A program made the translations under genes and the position numbers. Below, one piece after another: positions 54,859-64,000 of a stretch of 64,000 nucleotides of DNA (the stretch's first letter is position 1; each line of letters opens with the position of its first letter). The notes under the pieces were generated by a model. It had not been told where the DNA came from. It saw nothing but the letters and a program-made list of their open reading frames with translations, and did no database searches. The stretch is from Zea mays (Eukaryota; Streptophyta; Magnoliopsida; Poales; Poaceae). The stretch spans positions 188,349,439-188,413,438 of the forward strand of contig NC_050100.1 in NCBI RefSeq assembly GCF_902167145.1, given 5' to 3'.

Positions 54859-55204
54859 TAAGTATCTTATTTAGGGTTACCATGCCCAACTAATCTCTAT
54901 GTTTTGTTGGACTTTCTAGAAGCTGGGCATTTAGTGTTTTAAAAAAAACTATACTATATCTACTGGATTTTTATATTAAATACAAAATGTGGTGGAATTG
55001 CCTTCAGAACCGCTTCAGTCTAGGCTACAGAGCTATTGTAATGATTTTTGATAGTTCAGAAATATGATTCATGGTTTTGAAGTTTTGAAAGGGAAATTAT
55101 GTTAGCGAGGTAGAATGATGTCCGGTCAGCTGCAACCCAGCCCATCCCGTATACAGTATACCCCAAGTGGCCCAACTAGCCCACGTATATCCTCCAAACC
55201 TAAC

Positions 55205-55438
55205 CCTAGCAACACATTTCGCTCCCCACAGCGGCGGCGGCCACAGCCACACGTTCTCGCGCGGGATCTAATTCCAAACAGCACTGCCCTTGCTTCTACC
55301 GTTCCCCAAGTGCGCTCCCTCTCTCGCCATCCATCTCGTGCACGACTGGGCAACCGTTGCCGCTGTCGAGGTGCCCAGGTCTTCATCGGTCCCTCGTCAG
55401 TTCTTCTCCGGCCCTTCGCCGCCGACAAGCTCCCCCAG
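55205..55438 (+). promoter_or_regulatory. RPB11 promoter-proximal region and first non-coding exon
   Basis: A GC-rich island follows AAACCTAACCCTAGC (telo-box-like AACCCTA), typical near starts of plant housekeeping genes. The likely leader exon ends CTCCCCCAG|GTACGCCC at 55438, and a matching acceptor CTTGCAG ends at 56247. The ATG at 56283 would thus lie 35 bases into exon 2. The exact transcription start is not visible. Confidence 0.5.
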
Positions 55439-56282
55439 GTACGCCCACCATTCTCTTCCGTCCATGCTTTGCGATGGTGAGCACCCACTACCCAAACCCT
55501 AACTGGATCTGTCAAGTGTTTACATGTATTTTGCCTACTAACTTCGTTTTTTTTAATTATCGGTGTACGTCTATGCCGTTTACTGCATTCAACTCTGCTC
55601 GTTTGTTTGATTCAGTTGAGCAGTGACATCGTGAGCTTATATGCTAGTGTAGCTTATTGGTGTTTCAAGCAATGTATGTCAAATATCTAGATTAGCAATT
55701 TATAAACCACGTAAAACCGTGACAGTATCATAATGGCATAAGAGGTTCTTTTATTTTGTTTGAACATTCTAGTCAGAGTAAGTTATGTATCTGTTTTCTA
55801 CATGCTGAAGGTTATACTCAAACCACTTGTGAAATGGCTCTCACCCTATATCTTTCTTTAGTGAATCAATGTTGGTATTTTAGTAGTAGACTTCAGTCGT
55901 CAGCCATACTTAGCTTTTTTCTGCTAGTACTGTACTAATGTTTTGTTCCTCCAAGAGACCGGGAAGTAAAATTTAATTGGTTCATATCTTTGGTTTATCA
56001 TTGTGTTTTTTTGGCTATTGCAGTACTTATGTTACCAAAGCAAGGCTAGTAAATCATACCGGAAAGAATGGTGATGGCGTCTTGGTCTTGGGTCTGCTAG
56101 ATGCATGCCTACTGCCTTATCGCAAAGCTAGCTTACCTGGTCATACGAATTTGTAGTCGGTTCTGATCTAATTGCAAGTGCATCTAGTAACTTGGATTTT
56201 TTCGCAAAAAAATATCGGGTGTTCACGCCTGGCCCCTGCGCTTGCAGCTACTAAAGAGACAGGAGCAAAGAGTTAACAGGAG

Positions 56283-59200
56283 ATGAATGCCCCTGACCGT
56301 TATGAGCGTTTCGTCGTGCCAGAGGGCACCAAGAAGTGAGCCATTCACCATACTTGCCCTACTGTCTACCTGCATGCAATCGTTGACTCAATTGATTTTC
56401 GTTGTTCATGACTCTGGGAAGTGAGACGTATGTTTCAAGCAACGCCTACAATTCTCTTGTTGATATTAAAAACAGTTCTGCGAGTTATGTTAAGTGAATC
56501 TTTTGGCATTGAGCTATGGAACTGTGACACTTCTCTTGTTTCTGATCATTTCACGCTTGTGCAATCCTTTTAATTTTATGGACCCACCTGAGGCCTTCTA
56601 TCGCACTTGCTCATTTTGTGATTAGTTGTAGGTTATGGTTGTGCTCCTGATGAACTGATGATAATTATCAATGCAGAGTGTCCTATGAGAGGGATACAAA
56701 GATTGTGAATGCTGCATCATTCACTGTCGAACGCGAGGATCACACTGTAGGCAATATCCTCCGCATGTAAGTACAATTTAATTTCTTTTCTTTAACGCTT
56801 CCCATCTTATGGTTTGTTTGGTTGACATGATACAGGCAGTTGCACAGAGACCCAAATGTTCTCTTTGCCGGGTATAAGCTCCCTCACCCACTCCAGTACA
56901 AGATCATTGTTAGGGTATGATTCAAGTTCCATTTGTGTTTTCCCTTTTTTATACTGATTCATTGAGCTAGTTTCCCAGTTAATTAGTTATTTATTTGCGT
57001 ACGACAGATCCACACAACGAGCCAGTCCTCCCCGACGCAGGCCTACACCCAGGCTATCAATGATCTAGACAAAGAGCTTGAGTACCTTAAGCAAGCTTTT
57101 GAGGTTAGAGGTCTTTCTGATATTTACTCTAATTGCTAGTTACAATTTTCAGCAAATGCACCTTTATGCCATGGACCAGTGAGAACAAAATGAGGAGGAA
57201 TAGTTTAACTTGTTTTTCTTCCATTTTTATTTAACTGCGACTGTAATGTTGGCCATGCAATTGAATTTTACATGTGTTGATTGCATCAATCAAGAATTAG
57301 ATTTTATACATAATCACATACCTCAAATTTGTGCTAATTGTATTAAATTAAGGAGTTGGCTCTATACATGACTTCATACGTTGAATTTGTGACTATATTC
57401 CTACCTCATTTTGTCCATTTGACAATGCTGCTACAGACACCAACAGACCATCATTGAACCTTTTCTACTTTATGATACAAAGATGTGAACTATGGACTAC
57501 TTGATGAACTACTAGATGTTCAACACAGGAATGCCTTTGGCAAAATTTGCATATTCACTCTCCCGTCAAACTGATACCCTTAAGTTCATTTGAATCTCTT
57601 TTTATTTCCTAGAAGTATCTCGCTACTTTAGTCCTACTAGGAAAAGTTCTTTGGGATCTCTCTTTGTAAATGTTAGTTTCGACTCTTGTTTTTTTCCAGG
57701 TTGCATGGCATTTCTTTGTGCAATTTTGTATCGCTAAACAACGAAAAGTTTTAGTTAGCATTAACCAGTGGTACATAGCAAGGCAGACTGTGTGGTTCTA
57801 TGGGTGTAATGTATTTAAGAATGTTTTGTATAAAGTATTGTTTCTGTAGGAAAAAGTGCTTGATTTGACATGAATGTGGCAGTAATTTTGATAGATTTGT
57901 TGGGAGGGGAAGTGTCTGCTTTTTTCTTGTTAATACAAAGAAAACAGCTCTTCTGCGTTTTCAAGAAAAAAAGTATCGGTTTTGTTTGCTAGTACAGACG
58001 TGTTCAAAGGATAGTTCTTTTATTCTTGCTTAAAAAAAGATGTTTGAACTCTGAAGTAGCAAGCACCAAAGGCCTGGGCATGTTAATTTTTTCTGTTCAT
58101 GATGCATTTGCCACAGAATCAGTGTTGTTAAGTGCCAATCTTACCTTCTTTTTTGAATGCAACCAACCTTAGATTCTAAAACAAAGCACTTAAGCAACGT
58201 CTCGCAAAAATCTAAATGGTAAATTGATGTTTTCCACTTTCCGGTACGTCCACGTGTTCCTATGCTATTTGCATGCTAGTTGTCAAGTTATTCTTTGGTA
58301 CACTAGAAAAAAATCTTCTTAAATTTCATTCAGGAAATTTTGGTATTACTCCCTCCGTCCCCTTTTGATAATCATACCAGGGGAAAAGGGGAAAAAATCT
58401 GTACCAAGTGATCATCATTTTGTCATGGACGGAGCCTTATCAGCGTAAATGTGGCATTGGCCACTTGGGTTCCAGCTCCAATGCAAGTTCCCTTACTGAT
58501 TTACGTTAGTGTTCTTCTATTGTTCCAGTGGTTCTCCATGCAAGAGGGCTGTGCTGTACAGGGGAAAGAAATGATTTCTGGCGTGAAATTAATATTTTGC
58601 ATCGTCGCTAGCTGCAGATAAACATGAGTGATTAGCTAGCCTTGGTTTCTCTCAGTCTCAGTGTCCCTCTCCTATGTGCTGATCATAAAGGCAAGGAGGG
58701 AATAGTTTATTCTTCCTGGTTGCATGGCATGACATTCTGCCATAGTATAGTGCTACGTGAGGTAAATTTAGTTTGCACTGATTCATGATGGAGAACAAGT
58801 CGGTGTGAGTTTGTGCATTGTGCTTGAGGGGGTGCTTTATTTTAAAAAAAACTCGTGTGTTGAGAGTAATTAATTTGGACGTCGAATAATTCATGGTATT
58901 TGGCTGTAGCTTGACATGAAATATTTGGGAAAATTACAGAGTATTGTTATTTATTTTCGGTGAACCTTACCCTACCCCCACCCCCAGTATAGATAGATGC
59001 TTGAAATGTCTCCAGTATCCTAGGCGTGCACATTTGCCTATTGGTGTTGTACCATCTGACAGTAACATGATTACATTTGAAACACTACAGAGAGTAGACC
59101 ATAGAGTGGTGTCTCGATTTATTAGTTCTAATTTTCTGCATCTTCAGCTAAGTGACAACAGCCTTTGTACCTTGGAACATAATATAAAAATCTGAATGAC

Positions 59201-59557
59201 GTTCAAATTGAATATGCATTAACAGAGTGGTGATTGTCCTGTTAGTTAGGTCATTTGCTAGTTGTTACTAGGGGATAACTAGACTAGATCTCTGTACCAT
59301 ATCTTGCTGATTACCTGGCATCGCCGGAGTTTTGCCTTTTAATTGTTTGCCTTTAGTTGTTTACTTTGGGTCAGGTGTTCTTCTCCCTAGAAATTACTGT
59401 ATTGGACCATCCTCCAATTCATATTCATTTTCGACCCTGAACGTCCATCTCTTGATGACATGTACGACATGCATGGTACTTATGAGTGACATTCTGAGCG
59501 TTTTGTTTTCAGGATGAGAAGAACAGGTACGAGGACAGGATGAAGCAGGGGTTCTAG
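56283..59557 (+). CDS. RPB11: DNA-directed RNA polymerase II subunit RPB11 (shared with Pol IV/V in plants)
   Basis: Five coding exons (56283-56335, 56677-56766, 56836-56914, 57008-57103, 59513-59557) with GT-AG introns join in frame to a 120-residue protein, the normal RPB11 length. It starts [20 protein letters not shown] and carries the RNA_pol_L_2 fold sequence [35 protein letters not shown] and [13 protein letters not shown], then a C-terminal helix ending RMKQGF. RPB11 pairs with RPB3, like the bacterial alpha dimer, and nucleates polymerase assembly in the nucleus. Intron 4 is 2.4 kb and holds a Stowaway-like MITE. The last exon and everything downstream are copied in inverted orientation (see 61917-64000). 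No defect is seen in this copy. Confidence 0.93.
58349..58436. repeat. Stowaway-like MITE in RPB11 intron 4
   Basis: CTCCCTCCGTCCCC begins after TA and GGACGGAG closes about 85 bases later, the Stowaway terminal inverted repeat. The right end is degraded after GGACGGAG. Confidence 0.55.
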
Positions 59558-60713
59558 ATGAATGGAATGGTGTGGGAGATAAACTTCCCGTGTTAGTTTT
59601 ATCCTAGGCGAGTCAACAATGAAACGAACGCCCAAGGATTGTGAATGTCTGATCCCTGAACTAAGGTTGCTTGCTGTCGTTTTACTGTCATGCTTGTGTC
59701 AATATTCGTATTATTGCAAACACACCAATGGAGTTTTACATTAACATCCTCAGATTGTTCGCAACTAGATAATTACATGCATGCCTGTCTTCAACATAAA
59801 ATATATAACGGTCCATTTCGACCCTTTTGTCTGGGCTGAAATAGGTTCTACTCCGTGAACTTAGCAATTTAGCTATGGGTCGTATGGATCTATTTATTTT
59901 GAAGGAATTAAAATTTACTTAATAAAGTATTCTATTTGGCTTGGAATTTGATATTCCGTCACTTTTCAAAGTTTAAATATAAGTCTATCTCAAATTTATG
60001 GGATAGATGATAGTAAATGATTTTGTATAGCAGCAGAATATGTTTCTACCCAGCAACTTATTAGACGCTCTTCGTGTCATTTCTCTGTAGTAAAAATGTA
60101 GCATATAAATATTTCTTATATATTGCTAATAATAATATATAAATATATTTCGCATAAAATTATATTAGCTTAGTTGATTTTTGCCTAAATTACTATTATT
60201 ATTATGATAACTAGACGGGGCGATAGAATTTGATAAGTATTACATGAGGTCATGCTTAATAGATTAAAAAAAATCACGCCCCTAAGGATACGACTAGAAG
60301 ATCTATAAATTTTTTGTCTTGCACTGTACCTTACACTGTTCACAGGGTGGATGTAGACGAGTAAGCTGCTGTGCTCAAGATACATTGTCTTGCACTGTAG
60401 CTTACGTTGTTGTTGTTGTTGTCTTGCGTTAGATGGATGTTGTTGCTCATCGCCGTACGCATTACCACATGGGTATTAGGTTGTGTCCAACAGTATGCAT
60501 ATCGACTCTCGCATAACGATGCACTATTCACGCTTTCAGTAGGTCACAGATGTCGTCGCTGAAAATGTGCGGTCGACCATGCGGATGCACATCTCTGCGA
60601 GAGGATGCACATCTGAATGCGCATGTTGCTGGAAACCATTGCTTCGTAGTCTTTGTATTCGCCATGCAAGGGCCTGTGCGTCCTACCTCCTGTGACGGAT
60701 ACAAAGACTACGA
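59558..60713. other. RPB11 downstream region, no gene recognised
   Basis: The 3' UTR is followed by AT-rich DNA (60060-60250), a TGTCTTGCACTGTA direct repeat (60314, 60386), a GTT microsatellite (about 60405-60423) and a hairpin (60642-60716). The whole block is mirrored in the right arm (about 62577-63733). No open frame has a recognisable product. Confidence 0.5.
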
Positions 60714-60716
60714 AAG
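60642..60716. repeat. Short inverted repeat at the fragment junction
   Basis: CTTCGTAGTCTTTGTAT and ATACAAAGACTACGAAAG face each other across about 40 bases, forming a 75-base hairpin. Homology to RPB11 intron 2 starts at about 60714, directly at the hairpin foot, so the hairpin marks the rearrangement junction. Mirrored near 62575-62649. Confidence 0.8.
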
Positions 60717-60755
60717 ATGGGAAGCGTTAAAGAAAAGAAATTAAATTGTACTTAC

Positions 60756-61239
60756 ATGCGGAGGATATTGCCTACAGTGTGATCCTCGCGTTCGACAGTG
60801 AATGATGCAACATTCACAATCTTTGTATCCCTCTCATAGGACACTCTGCATTGATAATTATCATCAGTTCATCAGGAGCACAACCATAACCTACAACTAA
60901 TCACAAAATAAGCAAGTGCGATAGAAGGCCTCAGGTGGGTCCATAAAATTAAAAGGATTGCACAAGCGTGAAATGATCAGAAACAAGAGAAGTGTCACAG
61001 TTCCATAGCTTAATGCCAAAAGATTCACTTAACATAACTCGCAGAATTGTTTTTAATATCAACAAGAGAATTGTAGGCGTTGCTTGAAACATACGTCTCA
61101 CTTCCCAGAGTCATGAACAACGAAAATCAATTGAGTCAACGATTGCATGCAGGTAGACAGTAGGGCAAGTATGGTGAATGGCTCACTTCTTGGTGCCCTC
61201 TGGCACGACGAAACGCTCATAACGGTTAGGGGCATTCAT
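60756..61239 (-). pseudogene. Truncated RPB11 copy B (exons 1-2 only)
   Basis: The segment 60714-61373 is the reverse complement of 56150-56808 (x + y = 117522). Exon 1 is 61187-61239 and exon 2 is 60756-60845 on the minus strand, both with intact splice signals. Two codons differ from the full gene (D5 to N in NAPNRYERF; A to V in VNVASFTV). Exons 3-5 are absent. If intron 2 is retained, translation stops right after NILRM, giving 48 residues. Upstream on the minus strand lies an unrelated leader exon candidate (61449-61640), so the copy could be transcribed. Confidence 0.88.
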
Positions 61240-61373
61240 CTCCTGTTAACTCTTTGCTCCTGTCTCTTCAGTAGCTGCAAGCGCAGGGGCCGGGCGTGAA
61301 CACCCGATATTTTTTTGCGAAAAAATCCAAGTTACTAGATGCACTTGCAATTAGATCAGAACCGACTACAAAT

Positions 61374-61916
61374 AACCTAATAGCTTAGGTTAGGCTTTGG
61401 GTGCTCGGTTTTGCACAGCAGAAAGGGAATAGAACGGCCGGGCGTACCTGATGGGTGCTCGTTGCCGGAGAAGGGTCCCACGAAGACCTGAGAGCTGGTG
61501 TAGGGCGGCGGCGGCGGTAGCCGGTAGCCCAGTCGACGCTGGAGAGAGGCGGAGACCGGAGGGGGTGAAGAGCGAGAGAGAGAGAGAGAGGAGGCGGGTT
61601 GAGGCTTGAGGTGGAGCGCAACTGCACGGGGCTTCTTGTTACATGGGCCGTTCCTTTTTCAAGCAATTGTTTTCTCTCTCCCTCTTTTTAGTTTTTATTA
61701 CTTATTCTTCTAGAGTATTCGTGAAAAAAAACATAAAGATTTCTCACAAAAAGCATAAAGATTTCTCACACGACAATCACTGTGTAGTTGATGACATCGT
61801 CGGACTGCTAGCTTGCTTCAAGTTAGGCTGGTTCTGATGCCCGATATAACATAGTTTTACGCTTCCGTTATTTTAGTTTTACGTTAAAACAGACTAAACG
61901 TGGGCAAGGACCAACA
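61374..61916. other. Unique spacer between the palindrome arms (543 bp)
   Basis: This is the only part of 59290-64000 not mirrored. 61374-61448 reads as an intron start and 61449-61640 as a leader exon on the minus strand; 61641-61916 is AT-rich and may be its promoter. AAAGATTTCTCACA occurs twice (61735, 61755). Confidence 0.7.
61449..61640 (-). promoter_or_regulatory. Candidate leader exon and CT-rich promoter element for RPB11 copy B
   Basis: On the minus strand a GC- and CT-rich sequence with a (CT)n run (61571-61592) ends CACCCATCAG|GTACGCCC. This resembles the RPB11 leader end, which also has CAGGTCTTC upstream and a GTACGCCC donor. The matching acceptor CTTGCAG (61275-61281) precedes exon 1 of copy B. 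It suggests B derives from a diverged RPB11 paralogue promoter joined to RPB11 exon sequence. Confidence 0.45.
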
Positions 61917-62050
61917 ATTTGTAGTCGGTTCTGATCTAATTGCAAGTGCATCTAGTAACTTGGATTTTTTCGCAAAAAAATATCGGGTGTTCACGCCTGG
62001 CCCCTGCGCTTGCAGCTACTGAAGAGACAGGAGCGAAGAGTTAACAGGAG

Positions 62051-62534
62051 ATGAATGCCCCTGACCGTTATGAGCGTTTCGTCGTGCCAGAGGGCACCAA
62101 GAAGTGAGCCATTCACCATACTTGCCCTACTGTCTACCTGCATGCAATCGTTGACTCAATTGATTTTCGTTGTTCATGACTCTGGGAAGTGAGACGTATG
62201 TTTCAAGCAACGCCTACAATTCTCTTGTTGATATTAAAAACAGTTCTGCGAGTTATGTTAAGTGAATCTTTTGGCATTGAGCTATGGAACTGTGACACTT
62301 CTCTTGTTTCTGATCATTTCACGCTTGTGCAATCCTTTTAATTTTATGGACCCACCTGAGGCCTTCTATCGCACTTGCTCATTTTGTGATTAGTTGTAGG
62401 TTATGGTTGTGCTCCTGATGAACTGATGATAATTATCAATGCAGAGTGTCCTATGAGAGGGATACAAAGATTGTGAATGCTGCATCATTCACTGTCGAAC
62501 GCGAGGATCACACTGTAGGCAATATCCTCCGCAT
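62051..62534 (+). pseudogene. Truncated RPB11 copy B' (exons 1-2 only)
   Basis: Mirror image of copy B: exon 1 62051-62103 and exon 2 62445-62534, with intact GT-AG borders. At the two codons where B differs, B' keeps the full-gene sequence ([18 protein letters not shown]). No leader exon lies upstream on this strand. Intron 2 is again replaced after CCCATCTT by the hairpin-bearing sequence. Confidence 0.88.
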
Positions 62535-63733
62535 GTAAGTACAATTTAATTTCTTTTCTTTAACGCTTCCCATCTTTCGTAGTCTTTGTATCCGTCACAG
62601 GAGGAAGGACGCACATGCCCTTGCATGGCGAATACAAAGACTACGAAGCAATGGTTTCCAGCAGCATGCACATTCAGATGTGCATCCTCTCGCAGAGGAG
62701 ATGTGCATCCGCATGGTCGACCGCACATTTTGAGCGACGACATCCGTGACCTACTGAAAGCGTGAATAGTGCATCGTTATGCGAGAGTCGATATGCATAT
62801 TGTTGGACACAACCTAATACCCATGTGGTAATGCGTACGGCGATGAGCAACAACATCCATCTAACGCAAGACAACAACAACAACAACGTAAGCTACAGTG
62901 CAAGACAATGTATCTTGAGCACAGCAGCTTACTCGTCTCCATCCACCCTGTAAACAGTGTAAGCTACAGTGCAAGACAAAAAATTTATAGATCTTCTAGT
63001 CGTAGCCTTAGGGGCGTGATTTTTTTAATCTATTAAGCATGAACGCATGTAATACTTATCAAATTCTATCACCCCGTCTAGTTATTATTATAATAATAGT
63101 AATTTAGGCAAAAATCAACTAAGGTAATATAATTTTATGCGAAATATATTTATATATTATTGTTAGCAATATATGAGAAATATTTATATGCTACATTTTT
63201 ACTACAGAGAAATGACACGAAGAGCGTCTAATAAGTTGCTGAGTAGAAACATATTCTGCTGCTATACAAAATCATTTACTATCATCTATCCCATAAATTT
63301 GAGATAGACTTATATTTAAACTTTGAAAAGTGACGGAATATCAAATTCCAAGCCAAATAGAATACTTTATTAAGTAAATTTTAATTCCTTCAAAATAAAT
63401 AGATCCATACGACCCATAGCTAAATTGCTAAGTTCATGGAGTAGAACCTATTTCAGCCCAGACAAAAGGGTCGAAATGGACCGTTATATATTTTATGTTG
63501 AAGACAGGCATGCATGTAATTATCTAGTTGCGGACAATCTGAGGATGTCAATGTAAAACTCCATTGGTGTGTTTGCAATAATACGATATTGACACAAGCA
63601 TGACGGTAAACCGACAGTAAGCAACCTCAGTTCAGGGATCAGACATTCACAATCCTTGGGCGTTCGTTTCATTGTTGACTCGCCTAGGATAAAACTAACA
63701 CGGGAAGTTTATCTCCCACACCATTCCATTCAT
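62535..63733. other. Mirrored RPB11 downstream region
   Basis: Reverse complement of about 59558-60756: hairpin, GTT/AAC microsatellite (about 62873), direct repeats, AT-rich stretch and 3' UTR of the minus-strand RPB11 copy. No additional gene. Confidence 0.6.
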
Positions 63734-63778
63734 CTAGAACCCCTGCTTCATCCTGTCCTCGTACCTGTTCTTCTCATC
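63734..63778 (-). CDS. Last exon of a second RPB11 copy, inverted (partial)
   Basis: The reverse complement is base-for-base identical to exon 5 (59513-59557), encoding [14 protein letters not shown] and stop, with the CAG acceptor at 63779-63781. Intron 4 sequence continues to the window edge. Whether exons 1-4 exist to the right, giving a second complete gene, cannot be seen here. Confidence 0.8.
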   Translation of the reverse strand, partial: DEKNRYEDRMKQGF

Positions 63779-64000
63779 CTGAAAACAAAATGCTCAGAAT
63801 GTCACTCATAAGTACCATGCATGCCGTACATGTCATCAAGAGATGGATGTTCAGGGTCGAAAATGAATATGAATTGGAGGATGGTCCAATACAGTAATTT
63901 CTAGGGAGAAGAACACCTGACCCAAAGTAAACAACTAAAGGCAAACAATTAAAAGGCAAAACTCCGGCGATGCCAGGTAATCAGCAAGATATGGTACAGA

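Larger units (their letters stand above)
51728..55200. other. Intergenic region upstream of RPB11
   Basis: Mostly AT-rich. It holds a possible small terminal exon on the minus strand (53071-53130) and an imperfect inverted repeat (54517-54858). Several short frames (51614-52202, 53704-53916) show no family resemblance. Confidence 0.5.
59290..61373 (+). repeat. Left arm of a large inverted repeat (palindrome) at RPB11
   Basis: From the end of RPB11 intron 4 through exon 5, the downstream region and the inverted RPB11 fragment, this arm is the reverse complement of 61917-64000. Coordinates pair as x + y of about 123290-123293 throughout, so only a few single-base indels separate the arms. Exon 5 is identical in both. 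The arm may extend further left; the partner leaves the window at 64000. Confidence 0.93.
61917..64000 (-). repeat. Right arm of the RPB11 palindrome (continues past the window)
   Basis: Reverse complement of 59290-61373, starting at ATTTGTAGTCGG, the same point where homology of copy B to RPB11 intron 1 begins. It contains RPB11 copy B' (+ strand), the mirrored downstream block and RPB11 exon 5 on the minus strand. Confidence 0.93.

Noticed and set aside
60550..60744. 64-codon frame and its mirror at 62546-62743
   Set aside because: They come from the hairpin-bearing downstream block and differ in length between arms; no family resemblance.

Overview
The window looks like maize (Zea mays) or a very close Zea relative. 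It is dominated by nested LTR retrotransposons of types abundant in Zea: a Sirevirus-type Ty1/copia family (Opie/Ji-like) present twice, a Tat-lineage Ty3/gypsy element with Grande-like architecture, and a chromovirus (Del/Tekay-type) derivative with 3.4 kb LTRs. A Helitron terminus with the usual grass 3' end and one ordinary intron-containing plant gene are also present. There is no prokaryotic content, and I see no rRNA gene, tRNA gene or CRISPR array.

Layout. 1-3397: 3' part of a gypsy element on the + strand, carrying a decayed antisense gene, inserted in copia A. 3398-8333: 3' part of copia A (pol pseudogene, polypurine region, 3' LTR). 8334-9866 and 41904-44213: two pieces of a Helitron with fragments of an eIF3i-like gene, a RAD52-like organellar gene and a NIK-type receptor kinase; it ends in CTAG at 44213. 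9867-41903: copia C, flanked by GAAGT duplications and split by two later insertions. These are a 14.3 kb Grande-like element at 10077-24365 (minus strand, CAAGT duplication, LTRs differing at one position by eye) and an 8.8 kb non-autonomous chromovirus derivative at 27736-36582 (TATTT duplication). 44214-55200: older material with a copia gag/protease remnant, a foldback element, and a 5'-truncated LINE with an intact ORF2 (47114-51711, 16-bp target duplication). 55200-64000: the RNA polymerase subunit gene RPB11, followed by a large inverted duplication of its 3' half, downstream region and an inverted RPB11 exon 1-2 fragment.

How the parts relate. The target duplications and the uninterrupted copy of the insertion site in the copia C 3' LTR give a clear order: Helitron first, copia A and C into it, then the gypsy elements into the copias. 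The Grande-like element encodes gag-protease and RT/RNaseH/second RNaseH/integrase on the minus strand. Its 3' region holds two genes on the opposite strand: a small acidic protein with its own TATA box, and a predicted four-exon, 1008-residue protein with a plant-transposon-type domain and a coiled-coil tail. All three introns of the latter keep the frame. The gypsy element at the left edge has a decayed gene of the same type in the same antisense position, so this is a shared, poorly understood accessory architecture.

The most unusual non-repeat structure is the RPB11 palindrome. The visible arms are about 2.1 kb, separated by 543 bp, and each holds the RPB11 3' end plus a truncated RPB11 fragment in opposite orientation. 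RPB11 is a core subunit of Pol II and, in plants, also of Pol IV and Pol V. A hairpin transcript here could therefore feed small-RNA silencing of the silencing machinery itself; that is inference only.
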